Part shown: positions 49,641-60,655 of the stretch, in pieces | How positions within the stretch are numbered: position 1 is the first letter of the stretch | How the letters are laid out: each line of letters opens with the position of its first letter | Origin: Trema orientale | Lineage: Eukaryota > Streptophyta > Magnoliopsida > Rosales > Cannabaceae | Direction of reading: 5' to 3' | Assembly: GCA_002914845.1 (NCBI GenBank) | Contig: JXTC01000227.1 | Coordinates: 236,366 to 300,365, forward strand | DNA length: 64,000 bases | Notes under the pieces: generated by a model | Told to the model about the DNA's origin: nothing | Databases searched by the model: none | The model's input: the letters and a program-made list of their open reading frames with translations, nothing else | Position numbers and translations under genes: made by a program

Positions 49641-50108
49641 TTAATTTAACAATTTATTCTTGCATAGTTTTCTGCGTAATGGTAGCTTATGCCTATTGTC
49701 CAATGTGTCAAGTGTACTAGGTGTTGTACCCCTTTGATGACTTTTAGCAAAACTCTCCCTCCCACCACTTAAAAAAGAGGGACAACCTACGAATAATATA
49801 AATACGTGTAGATATATATTGGCTGAAACGTTATGAATAGTAATATGGTATTTAGAGCAATGTATAGTGAATTAAGCAGTGAGGATGACAAAGTATGATT
49901 CCTTTGAAAAAAAAAAGACAAAATATGACAGACTCTCCAACATATCCAAACATAATAATATAGGACATCAGCTTTGAACTCGTGCACATTGCTGACAAAT
50001 TGAGGGGCAGATGGCTTAGAATCTTATCCACTATAACATCGTTGTCTAGCAGTACTAAATCGTGTATATATATATACGAGAAAAAAAAATCGTTTATCTA
50101 TATATATA
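49641..50108. other. Intergenic DNA, nothing recognised
   Basis: AT-rich spacer with a short (TA)n tract before the next MITE. Confidence 0.45.
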
Positions 50109-50350
50109 CGGGCATCAATTCGTAGCTATATTTTTTTACCTATTTATAAATATTATTTTGCCCAATAAAAATTCATCACGCACGTTTTTTTATAGTAAAA
50201 GATAGAAAGATAAAATTATTAAATAATATGTATTTATTTTTATTATTATTTTTTTCAACTACTCAAATTATAATAGCAGTTAGATTAATGATCCAATGAC
50301 TATAAAAAATAGCTATAGATAGATAAAAAACAAATATTTATTGGATTGAA
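50109..50350 (+). mobile_element. TA-microsatellite MITE, family A, copy 4
   Basis: Starts cgggcatcaattcg just after (TA)n and ends ggattgaaaa just before another (TA)n (50351-50369). It shares aattcatcacgcacg, aactactcaaattataatag and gatccaatgactata with the other copies. Confidence 0.7.
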
Positions 50351-50410
50351 AACTATATATATATATATATAAAGGAGCTAGTACAATAGGTATTTTTTTT
50401 TAATCACTAT

Positions 50411-50929
50411 TAAGAATAGCAATGGAACGGATCGTGGACGTTTTTCAATTACTATTCTCTTCTCCGAAAGCCAATCACAATACCATACCCACCGTATTAA
50501 CTATTCTTTTAGATGCAGAGATGGTACGAGTGTTAACCAACGGATAATGGGGAAAATCGTGGTTACCTATTACCCATTGATAATAATAAAATATTAAAAA
50601 GCTTAAGATGAAAATACTAAATCCTTTTCATAATTAATAAAATATTGAACACAACAATATAGATTCATTTTTTTACCAAAGATATAAGAATATAGATAGT
50701 GTAAAATTAAATAAATATTTATTTGTATAATAATTTTTCTATGTAAATATATATATCGGGGCAGGTACGGTGCGGATTATGCTAATATCGCCCCCGCACT
50801 ATACCCTCATATTAACGGTGCGGTTATTCCCTACCTCGGTCATTTTCTCCGCTTGAGCGGTTTTTCTCCTCCCTGTTCAGATCGGATAACCACAGATACC
50901 CGTAACCATAAGTTATACTGCCATTCTTA
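50411..50929. mobile_element. hAT-like non-autonomous element nested in family B
   Basis: Ends taagaatagcaatgg and, reversed, taagaatggcagta form inverted termini. The interior is GC-richer with cggtgcgg words, the same style as 2728-3370. Flanks atcactat (50403-50410) and attaccat (50930-50937) match at 6 of 8, a plausible aged 8-bp duplication. Confidence 0.5.
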
Positions 50930-51059
50930 ATTACCATCGGTAGATACATCAATTTTGACTGTTAAATTTCACTCTAAGAGTTATAATTAGTTATATTGGA
51001 ACAAGTTCCAACGTGAATTAAATGATAGCATTTATATTTATAAAGTAAATAGTAAATCT

Positions 51060-51410
51060 GTAAATTTTGGAACAAACCAAGTACTTGGATTTTTAACATT
51101 TCAGTTTTTAGGCACCATAAATTCCTTAATAAAGAAACTACTCATTAGTTTTAATTACTTAAAAAAATGTCCACTAAAGTTCAAAGAGAATTCTAGCTGA
51201 TTCATTTAGAAACTTGTTGATAAATCATAAATTTTGGTAGAATGAGCTTAATGAAATTTGGAGTCCGAATGTCCAAAAATAGTTTACAAGATTAATCATA
51301 ATTCTAAGTACTTATAATTTTGAAAATGAGCTCCTATGGAATCTTAATGTCCTATTTGTACACCAAATCCTCCTCAAATAGTAGTAAAATCATCCGTTAG
51401 ATTGAAATCT
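51060..51410. repeat. Fragment related to the start of the solo LTR at 6651
   Basis: Shares long ordered words with 6740-7060: gattaatcataatt/gttaatcataattt, aagtactta-aattttgaaaat, tgtccta/cccatttgtacac and ctcaaatagtagtaa. It has neither LTR end, so it is a fragment of that repeat family. Confidence 0.5.
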
Positions 51411-51472
51411 AACGGTCAAAATTGATGTACCGATAATGAATAAAAAAAATATCTATTGTAGTAATACTATAC

Positions 51473-52440
51473 ATATATATATATATATATATATATATTA
51501 TCTTTTTTCTTTTTTAGATTTCTTTTCCTTTATAGGAGTATAATATGGTTGAAAGTTCAGTGCACTTTCTTGGTATTAATTAACCAATGGGCATTTAAGT
51601 AAGTAGACTTCCAGGTTTTTAGTCGGGTGAGAAATACGTAATTAGGGGATTTACATAGAGGATATATAGAAGAAATATAGGTAAATTATAAAAAGTACAA
51701 CAGATTTTTTATTTGGGATAATTATATTTTTATATTTTATATTTTGACTATTTGTTTAGTTTATATATTGTGTTTTGGTTATTATCAATATTGAACTTTA
51801 GATTTAGAACTTATAAAAATTAAATTTATATCTCCCTGGGTCAAACACCAATTTTGACAATTATATTTATTAAAATACCCTTTAAAATTTAAAATATATA
51901 TATTTTAAAAGAAATTCAGATTTAAAACTTAATTATAAAATTAATAAATATGTTTTTAAATAATATTTACTATTTATAGGTTTTTGCATTTTTTAAATTA
52001 CTTTTTCTAGTTTTTTTTCTTGTAGCTATTAATTTTAATTAATTTTAAGTTTAAATTAAGTATTAAAATATATATTTTTAAAGTTTAAAACGGTGTTTTA
52101 GNATAACTTTAACTTTAGTTTTATAAAAAACTTGAGTTTTATCCTCACTTTGTCCCTCTTAAATTTTTATAATTCTAATTTTTGCCCTTATTTTATAAAA
52201 ATATTTCAATAGTACTCGTAATATGAGTAACTAATTCTTTTTTAAATTTCTAAATTTTACTTATATTATTTTGAAATACTAAAATTTACCCATATTTTGG
52301 ATAATTTTTCTTTGGCCTCACTTTAAATACTTTTTTAATTCCATATTGGTCTATATTATCTAAGGTGTTTTAAAATTAGCCAAAAAAAAAATAGTATATG
52401 CCCCCCCTTAAAAAATTTCCTGGCTCCGTCACTAGTCAAA
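51473..52440. repeat. AT-rich repeat remnants
   Basis: After a (TA)n tract, 51690-51900 matches one arm of the fold-back element at 49285. The segment ending at about 52437 carries ccccccttaaaaaatttcct and ggctccgtcactag, phrases of a common plant repeat. One undetermined base (n) is present at 52102. No gene. Confidence 0.4.
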
Positions 52441-52484
52441 ACGCAAGGTATAAAAATGTAATTAACTCTTTTTATTTTGGAAAG

Positions 52485-52925
52485 CATGCACACTTTAACG
52501 TTTTGTAACCTGTTAACTTTTGGTAACTTGGTAACCTGGATGGTGGTAACCTAATTATCTGAGTGACCTTAACTTATATGTAATATAGGTTTTTTGGTAA
52601 TATCCAAAGAATTTGGAGCATGTTTACTAATCCATAATAGAGTAGAAATGAAATATAAAAAAAAGAGAAATTCTTTCCTTTTTAGTTGTTTACGTATAAA
52701 AGAAAATTCTTACCTCTCACTCATTGTTTTTTATTCTTTTCCATTCCCTTCCCACTCATATCTTTTATGGATTAATAAAAACGTGACTTTAATATAACTT
52801 AATAACTTGTTAGACTACCTTCTGACGATGTGATAACATGGTAACCTCATAGCCTAATAAAATTGGTAACCCCGGTGTCTATGGATTATTAGTAACTTGT
52901 AACCTGATAACCTGCCTCGACTGCT
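52485..52925. repeat. Field of degenerate 'ggtaacct' repeats
   Basis: The words ggtaacc, gtaacttg and gataacctg recur at least a dozen times in two clusters (about 52506-52556 and 52798-52915) with irregular spacing. The period is too variable for a simple satellite. The open frame at 52594-52797 between the clusters is not supported. Confidence 0.5.
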
Positions 52926-53029
52926 TGAAGATTATATATTATTTTATATCGAGTAATTAACCTTGTAACTGAACACATAATATTTGGATATTTATTATCA
53001 CAATAGATAGACCAGTTAGGTTATCACGG

Positions 53030-53195
53030 TGTTTTTACGACGAAATGACTATAATTGTCATCGTAATAAAATCTTGTAGCGAAAGCTATTATAACTAGCT
53101 GCTGCGACTACATTATATCGTAGCAATAAATATATTAGGATGACTTTTTAGATTATTGTGACAATAAAGCCTTTTTTTTTTTTTTTTGTAGTTAT
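53030..53195. repeat. Possible CACTA-end relic
   Basis: Short words of the kind gtcatcgtaataaa, cgtagcaataaa and gcgactacattatatcgtag recur, then a T run and ttttgtagtta, loosely like a CACTA subterminal region and right end. The terminal cactac is not intact and no partner end was found. Confidence 0.3.
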
Positions 53196-53579
53196 AAGAT
53201 GGGACAATATTGGGGATCCCCTTTTCCTAGTCTCTGTGACGAGCCTGCCTTGTATGCACTAATGATCCATGATTTTATTTCATTGGGGCGTATAACAAGA
53301 ATAAATTTAAAATTAAAACATGAGAATTTACTATAAAAATCTCATATATTTTATTGTCTTGGGACGTAAAACCTGGCTTTTTGAAAAATTAGGAATGCCA
53401 TTGTGGATTAGATTTCTGTTTTTTTTTTCCCATTTAAATCAAAGCAATCTTTTACATGTCAAATTCCTTCTCTCTCGTCTAGTGAAAAATATAAAGGAGT
53501 TTTATGACAAGCATCTAAATTCAAATGATTATTTTGATTATATATGAATCCAGTAGGTTGGTTGGTTCGTTTGTTTGTT
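53196..53579. other. Intergenic DNA, nothing recognised
   Basis: The open frame at 53320-53547 has no recognisable feature. Confidence 0.45.
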
Positions 53580-54086
53580 TATTTTTTTTTTTAACCATCC
53601 ATAGGTATTGTTTTATGAGAAATTTAGGTGGATGACCAAAATTTTAAATTTGATTAAGTAGATGTCCATTTTTAAAATTTTATAGCTAAATGTCCAGGTA
53701 GATATATTTTTACGCTTGGTAGATACACATATCTACCAATTTTAGTTACTGTTCTGAAATGCACTGGGTATATAATTTTTTATACTTGGTATATAAAATT
53801 TTACACTTGGTATATATGCATATACCGGACATTTTGCTATAACTTTTGACAAAGGGACATTTACTAAAATTAGGCTCAAAATTTGGTCATATTTCTATAA
53901 GCCCCTTGTTTTATCTAATTAAAATTAATCACACGTCTTTTCATAATAAAAAAATAGAGAAGGAAATATATTAAATAATGAGTGTTTATTTCTAACTACT
54001 CGAATTATGATAGTCGTTAGATAATGATCCAATGACTAAAAAAAAGATACCTATATATAGGTAAAAAAAAATACCTATTGAATTGA
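53580..54086 (+). mobile_element. TA-microsatellite MITE, family A, copy 5, split by another MITE
   Basis: Family A sequence runs from 53580 to taggtattgttttat (ending 53616), is broken by an insert, and resumes at 53906 with ttgttttatctaattaaaat through to gaattgagt before (TA)n. Comparison with copy 3 (taggtattgttttacctaat) shows the uninterrupted order. Confidence 0.7.
53617..53905. mobile_element. MULE-type MITE with 9-bp target duplication
   Basis: A 289-bp insert flanked by a perfect 9-bp direct repeat ttgttttat (53608-53616 and 53906-53914). The ends are inverted: gatgaccaaaatttt ... agtagatgtcc on the left against atatgaccaaatttt ... agtaaatgtcc reversed from the right. The interior has repeats of cttggta(t/g)ata. 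A 9-bp duplication and TIRs of about 50 bp fit a non-autonomous Mutator-like element. Confidence 0.8.
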
Positions 54087-54617
54087 GTATATATATATAT
54101 ATCAAGACGGATTTTCCTAAATTATAAAAAAAATACAAAATTTTATGATAAAAAATAAAATTGATAGAGGCTTTGATGATAAATTCCTAATAATTAAAAC
54201 AATTAAGTAGGTAAAATAAAATTTTAATTGCTTAGTATGAATGTATATTTATTTATGTTTAAGTAAATTAAATGCTCCTTCTAAGAGTGTTATTAAGTAT
54301 TGGTAAATATTACAAATGTTTGGCTATGGGATTTCATTTTGAATTTAACTCAAAAATTATTTATTTGATCAAGATTTTCATTATGAGGAACTTCATCAAG
54401 CTCCCATTTACGATGGTTGGACTCAACGCTTGGACACCCAGAAACAGAGACGGCACAAGTTGCGACAATATTTGCAGTGCAAAGCCACAACAACATTGAG
54501 GGTATTTTGGTTCTATTCACTTCACAATTTATTTTGTTTTGTTGGACTGTGCTCTTTTTTTACTTGATAATATTACTTGTCGGGGTTTTGAAATAAATAT
54601 AAACCAATAAGTAAAAT
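54087..54617. other. Intergenic DNA, nothing recognised
   Basis: AT-rich spacer before the copia element. Confidence 0.45.
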
Positions 54618-54622
54618 GAAAA

Positions 54623-54988
54623 TGTTAGAGTTCGTGACCCGAATTCTATTTGTCCTAGCCCGAAATCTTCGCGGTGCGACATATGTAGTATTTTTTGTAA
54701 TTAGGAGAAATTTTGAGATCTATGGTGGAAACGGAGGGATCGGGCCGATTTTATTGGGCCATTTTTCTTTTTCGTACAAATTTTGTCCGTACACATACGT
54801 ATTTTAGGATTTTGGGGATTCTATATATTTTGGCTTGGCCGTGTAAAACTCTACCTTCTGCACCTTATTTTTGACATAGTAAAATTTTCTCCTCTGCCAA
54901 TGGTTTTTCTCGATTAGAATTTTCCACTTAAATATGTGTGTTCTTGTTTTTCATTCTTTTGTCGATTATCGTTCGTTAATTCTTAACA
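54623..54988 (+). repeat. 5' LTR of the copia element
   Basis: 366 bp, TG...CA, followed directly by the tRNA-Met primer site. It contains a gattctatatatttt TATA-like word. Confidence 0.9.
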
Positions 54989-57900
54989 AACTGGTATCAG
55001 AGCTTCTAATCCAGATTTGAATATAATAATGACAACTATGAAGTATGATATTCCGCTTTTGGATCGTAGTACCAGATTTTTGTTATGGCAGGTTAAGATG
55101 CGGCCTGTGCTCACGCAGTTGGATTTGGATGATGCACTGTTAGGGATCAACGCGATGCCCTCATCGTTATCAATGGAGGAAAAGCAATGTAGGGATCGAA
55201 AAGCCCTATCTCAAATTCAACTGCATCTGTCGAATTAGATATTACAGGATGTTCTGAAGAAGAAAACTGCCGCCGCTTTGTGGTTAAAATTAGAGCAGCT
55301 TTGCATGACGAAAAGTTTGACCAACAAGCTACATCAGAAGCAGTGACTTTATTCTCATCGTATAACAGAAGGTACATTTCTAGAAGAGCACATAAACGTC
55401 TTTAAGGAAATTGTTTCTGATCTAGAAGCTTTGGAGGTTAAATACGAGTCTGAGGATTTAGCATTGATTTTACTATGTTCTTTGCCCTCTTCATATATGC
55501 CTTTTAGGGACACTATTTTGTATAGTCGTGAATCCCTTACTCTGAGCGTTGTTTATGATTCTCTGCTCTCAAAGGAAAAGATGGATCAGATTGTTACAGG
55601 GACTGAGACTCAGGCAGAGGGTCTCGTTGCTAGAGGGAGAACGCAGGAGAGGAATTCTGGGAGTAATAATAGAGGCAGATCGAAATCTAAAAGTAAAAGT
55701 AAAACTTGTAACTATTGCAAGAAAAAGGACCACATCAAATCTGAATGCTATAAGCTTCAGAACAAGAATAAGAAGGCTACTCCTAATCAGAAGGAAAAAC
55801 AAACTGAAAATATCGGTGAAGCCAGTGTTGCCGAAGATGATATCAGTGATGGAGAACACTTAGTTGTTTCTGATGGTGACTCCAAACCATGTGATGACTA
55901 GATTCTTGATTCGGGTTGCACGTTTCATATGTGTCCTAATAGGGACTAGTTTTCAACATATGAAACGGTATCCAAAGGTGCTGTATTGATGTTAAATAAT
56001 GCGCTTTGTAAAGTTGTTGGTATTGGAACTGTCAAAATTAAGATGTTTGGAGTTATCAGGATTCTCGATGGCGTGAGACATTTCTAGATTTAAAGAGAAA
56101 TCTGATCTCTTTGAGTACTCTTGATTCAAATGGGTATAAGTACACTAGTGAAGGTGGAGTTCTAAAGGTTTCCAGAGGAACTCTTATCGTGATGAAGGGC
56201 CAGAAAAGATCTGCTGAATTATATGTCTTGTTGGGTTCTACAGTTACCGATGAAGCAGCTATCTCTTCTCTTTCGTTGTCAGATGATGAAGTCACTAGAC
56301 TTTGGCATATGCATCTTGGGTATATGAATGAGAATGGCGTGGTTGAATTGAGCAAAAGAGGACTTCTTGATGTGCATAGTACTAGTAAACTGAAGTTCTG
56401 TGAGCACTGTATTTTTGGGAAGTAGAAGAGAGCCAGGTTTACAAAAAGTATCCACAACACAAAGGGAACACTTGATTATATATATTCTGATCTTTGGGGA
56501 CCATCTAGGGTACCTTCTAAACGAGGTGCCAGATATTTGTTGATGATCATCGATGATTTCTCCAGAAAGCTTTGGGTGTTCTTCCTAATGCAGAAGAATA
56601 ATGTGTTACCTATATTCAAGGAGTGGAAGACTATGAACGAGAAACAGACAGGAAAACAGATTAAATGTCTTCGCACTGATAATGGCTTAGAGTTTTGTTC
56701 TGATGAGTTTAATGTTTTTTGTAAGTCAGAAGGAATCATGAGGTACTTAACAGTTCGCCATACTCCGTAACAAAATGGTGTGACATAGTGTATGAATAGG
56801 ACTTTGATGGAGAGAGTGCGTTGCATGCTCTCCAATGCTCGTTTACCAAAGTCCTTTTCGATAGAAGCTACTTCTACAGCCTGTTTTCTGATTAATCGAT
56901 CTCCCTCAACTGCTATTGAGAAAAAGACTCCAGAAGAGGTATGGTCTGGTACTTATACTAATTATTCTGATCTGAAGATATTTGGATGTCCTGCCTATGC
57001 TCATGTTGATAATGGAAAGTTGGAACCAAGATCTATGAAGTGCATTTTTCTAGGCTATAAGGCTGGTGTTAAAGGATATAAGCTATATTGTCCAGAAACC
57101 TAGAAGATTATAATGAGTAGAGATGTTATCTTTGATGAATCTGCTATGCTTCGTGATTTGCCTATTAGAGATTCTAGTAGTAAACATCAGTAGAAATCAA
57201 ATGCTCAGGTAGAGCTTAAGATTGGGTTAGAATCTACACCAACGTCTACATCTCAGTCAGGTTCCTCTTTATCACCAACTCTACCACTAGCGTCACCACA
57301 ATATTCTATTGCTAAGAATAGGCCTAGAAGATACATTAGACCTCTACAGAGGTATGCTGAGGTCGATCTAGTTGCCTACGCTTTGAATGTGGCTGAAGGT
57401 ATTGACTCTAATAAAGAACCTTCTACCTATACAGAGGAAAAAAGTTGTGATGACTCTGGAAAATGGATGATTGCCATGCAAGAGGAGATGGAATCACTTC
57501 ATAAGAATGGCACATGGGACTTGATGAAACTACCTAAAGATAAAAAAGTTGTTCGCTACAAATGGGTCTACAAAAGGAAAGAAGGAACACCAGGAATTGA
57601 AGAAGCCCGGTATAAGACAAAGCTAGTTGCAAAGGGCTACAGTCAGGTTCCAGGTGTAGACTTTACAAATGTGTTTTCTCTAGTTTTAAAGCATAGTTCA
57701 ATTCGAGCTTTGCTTGGTATTATGGCTATGCATGATCTTCAGCTTGAATAGTTAGATGTGAAGACAACATTCTTACATGGAGAACTTGAAGAAAACATCT
57801 ACATAGAACAGCCAAAGGGTTTTGTAGACTCTGGAAAGGAGGACTATGTGTGCTTATTGAAGAAGTCTCTGTATGGCCTGAAACAGTCACCCAGACAGTG

Positions 57901-59087
57901 GCATAAGAGATTTGACTCATTTATGACCACTCATTATTTTAAGAGAAGTAGCTATGACAGTTGTGTCTACTTTAAGAAGACTGCTGATGGGTCTTTTGTG
58001 TATCTACTTTTATACGTCGATGACATGTTGATAGCAGCCAAGGACAAAGAAGAGATTAGAAAGGTCAAAAACCAGCTTAGTAAGGAGTTTGTGATGAAAG
58101 ATTTGGGAGCAGCAAAGAAGATACTTGGAATGGAGATTCTGAGAGATAGAAAGGTAGGTAAATTGTATCTAAGTCAAAAAGGGTACATTGAGAAAATTCT
58201 GTACAGATTTAATATACAGAATGCTAAACCTGTCAGCACTCCATTAGCGACTCATTTCAGACTTCATCTGCTTTATCTCCATAATCAGATGATGAGATTG
58301 ATTATATATCTCGAGTTCCATATTCTAGTACAGTGGGATCTCTCATATATGCTATGGTTTATTCTCGTCCAGATTTGTCATATGCAGTTAGCGCTATTAG
58401 TAGATACATGGCGAATCCTCGTAAAGAACATTGGAAAGCAGTTCAGTGGATTTTCGGATACTTACGTGACTCTACTGATGTTCGTTTGCAATTTGGGAGA
58501 ACTAGAAGTGGAGTCGTTGGATATGTTGATTCTGATTTTACTGGAGACCTTGATAAGAGAAGATCTCTCACTGGGTATATTTTCACCATTGGTGGCTGTG
58601 CTATCAGTTGGAAAACTACCTTACAGACTACAGTTGTATTGTTTACTACTGAGGCTGAATACATGGCTATTACCGAAGCGTGTAAGGAAGCTATTTGGTT
58701 GAAGGGACTATTTAGTGAACTCAGTGAAGACTTACGGATGACTTCAGTCTTTTGTGACAGTCAGAGGGCTATTTTTCTCACAAAAGATCAGATGTTCCAT
58801 TGATATTTGATTGTGACAGTTAGAGGGCTATTTTTCTCACAAAAGATCAGTTGTATTATTCATGATATTATTGCTCAAGGTGATATAGTTGTGAGCAAAA
58901 TTAGTACTCATGATAATCCTACTGATATGACGATCAAGACACTTCCTAGAAATAAGTTTAAGCATTGCTTAGACTTAGTTGGTATTACTTGCTGAGTTTT
59001 GCCTTCTTTGTGGAAGAGGTGGAGAATATATTTTTTTGTCGAAGATTAGAGTCATTCCTTAATTGAAATTCGTGTCAAGGTGGATAT

Positions 59088-59448
59088 TGTTAGAGTTCGT
59101 GACCCGAATTCTATTTGCCCCAGCCCGAAATCTTCGCGGTGCAACATATGTGGCATTTTTTGTAATTGGGAGAAATTTTGAGATCTGTGGTGGAAGCGGA
59201 GGGATCAGGCCGATTTTATTGGGCCATTTTTCTTTTCCGTACAAATTTTGTCCGTACACATATGTATTTTAGGATTTTGGGGATTCTATATATTTTAGCT
59301 TGGCCGTGTAAAACTCTACCTTCTGTACCTTATTTTTGACATTGTGAAATTTCCTCCTCTGCCAGTGATTTTTCTCGATTAGAATTTTTCACTTAATTCT
59401 GTGTGTTCTTGTTTTTCATTCTTTTGTCGAATTCGTTAATTCTTAACA
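59088..59448 (+). repeat. 3' LTR of the copia element
   Basis: 361 bp, TG...CA, preceded by the purine-rich stretch aaggtggatat (about 59077-59087) that serves as polypurine tract. Confidence 0.9.
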
Positions 59449-59453
59449 GAAAA

Positions 59454-60655
59454 TTACATTACTTGTTAATGGAATGATCAACTCTGCTTTGATCAACCAG
59501 CAATCACAGTCATTCATCCCTATTCCCTAACTCCCAAGTATTTATGGGCTCATGGTTGGGCTAGCAACAATTAATTATCAGGGCCATAAATCCCAAGTGA
59601 ATCCAATATATGGGGCATGTGGATGGCCGTGACGCAATATATATGACACGAGCGATTGTTGTAGCTAGTATAATCTACGAATATTAACGTACACCTATTA
59701 ATTCAATATGATAATGATGCAGGACACATTTAGAATAATTGTGGGTAAGTTGTTTATATAATTTATTTTTTTGAAATTAAGTTGTTTATATAATTCTGAG
59801 TCAATCTATTGTTTCTTGTGTTTTGTTTATTTTTAGAATTTATCAACTTTCATGGATTACCTTATTTATAAATTAGTCATCTATGTTATTGTTTTCGTTT
59901 TCACTATCTTCTGAATGAATTGATTTTGATTGAGTTATCAAGTTTCCTCTTTGTGGTATTTTCTCTAAATTCTTTCTAATTCTCGATCTAGCCATTCTCT
60001 TCCTCTTTTAACTGTTTATCTACTTTTTTCTAAATTCTTATCTCTTCTTTCTAGTTCTCTTATTCTCTTTCTTTTTTTAGCTTATCTTACATCAATTGGC
60101 ATCCAAACTTAGTTTGCATGCTTCCTGTACCTATCCTTTAAATTTTCTTTCCGTTATTGAAAAAGCACAATTTTTTTTTTCTTTGCCTTTATTTTCATTC
60201 TTTATATTTAAAAGAAAAAAAATCATTGCTGTCCAAAAACCCATAAATAGCCGCTGTTCATTTCTGAAAAGGAAAATTTTTAAAAATAAAAAAAAAATTT
60301 GAAAACCCTAAATCTAAGACTAGCCATTCCACCACCACAATAGTCGCCCATCCATCGGTCGATGCCGATCATCACTGATAGTGATATCCCTACTGCTCGT
60401 TGACCTTTTGGTTGCGAGCTCGCCACCCCAGTCGTTGTTCTCATCCTCATGCCGTTCTGGTGTGTGAGCAATCTTGCAACCACCGTCCGCCTCTTTGAAC
60501 ACCAACATCTTAATTAGCAGTGCCTCTGCATATGTCCGACATTAGCCATCTCACACTGTCAACATCGGCCACTCACACTAGAGTCAGAGATTCCATAGTT
60601 TCCTTTTTGGCCCTAATTTGTTGGCATTTACATTTGCATCCTTGATTTGAAGATT
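59454..60655. other. Intergenic DNA, nothing recognised
   Basis: Pyrimidine-rich tracts at about 59940-60100 and a somewhat GC-richer patch at 60310-60500. The overlapping minus-strand frames at 60280-60508 have no family resemblance. Confidence 0.45.

Larger units (their letters stand above)
50371..51472. mobile_element. Family B element bounded by (TA)n, with nested insertions
   Basis: Left end agctagtacaataggtattt and the reverse complement of the right end agtattactacaatagatatt are terminal inverted repeats, and both lie against (TA)n tracts. The inverted arms resume inside: accatcggtagatacatcaa (about 50934) against tatcggtacatcaattttga in the reverse complement at about 51410. The arm is interrupted by the GC-richer block 50411-50929, and the region 51060-51410 resembles the solo LTR at 6651. 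This is a composite of several insertions. Confidence 0.5.
54623..59448 (+). mobile_element. Ty1/copia LTR retrotransposon, full-length but broken
   Basis: A 4.8-kb element with two LTRs (54623-54988 and 59088-59448, both TGTTAG...TAACA), flanked by the 5-bp target duplication gaaaa (54618-54622 and 59449-59453). A primer site tggtatcagagc (54992-55003), complementary to initiator tRNA-Met, follows the first LTR. Domain order is copia-type: gag with a CCHC zinc knuckle (55707-55748), protease-like region (about 55900-56000), integrase (about 56230-56850), reverse transcriptase with YVDD (58013-58024) and RNase H (about 58330-58980). The coding region is interrupted many times (roughly seven to ten), so it is a fossil. 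The LTRs differ by about 21 substitutions plus one small indel over about 361 bp (near 6%, mostly transitions), suggesting insertion about two million years ago at 1.3e-8 substitutions per site per year, or earlier at slower tree rates. Confidence 0.93.
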
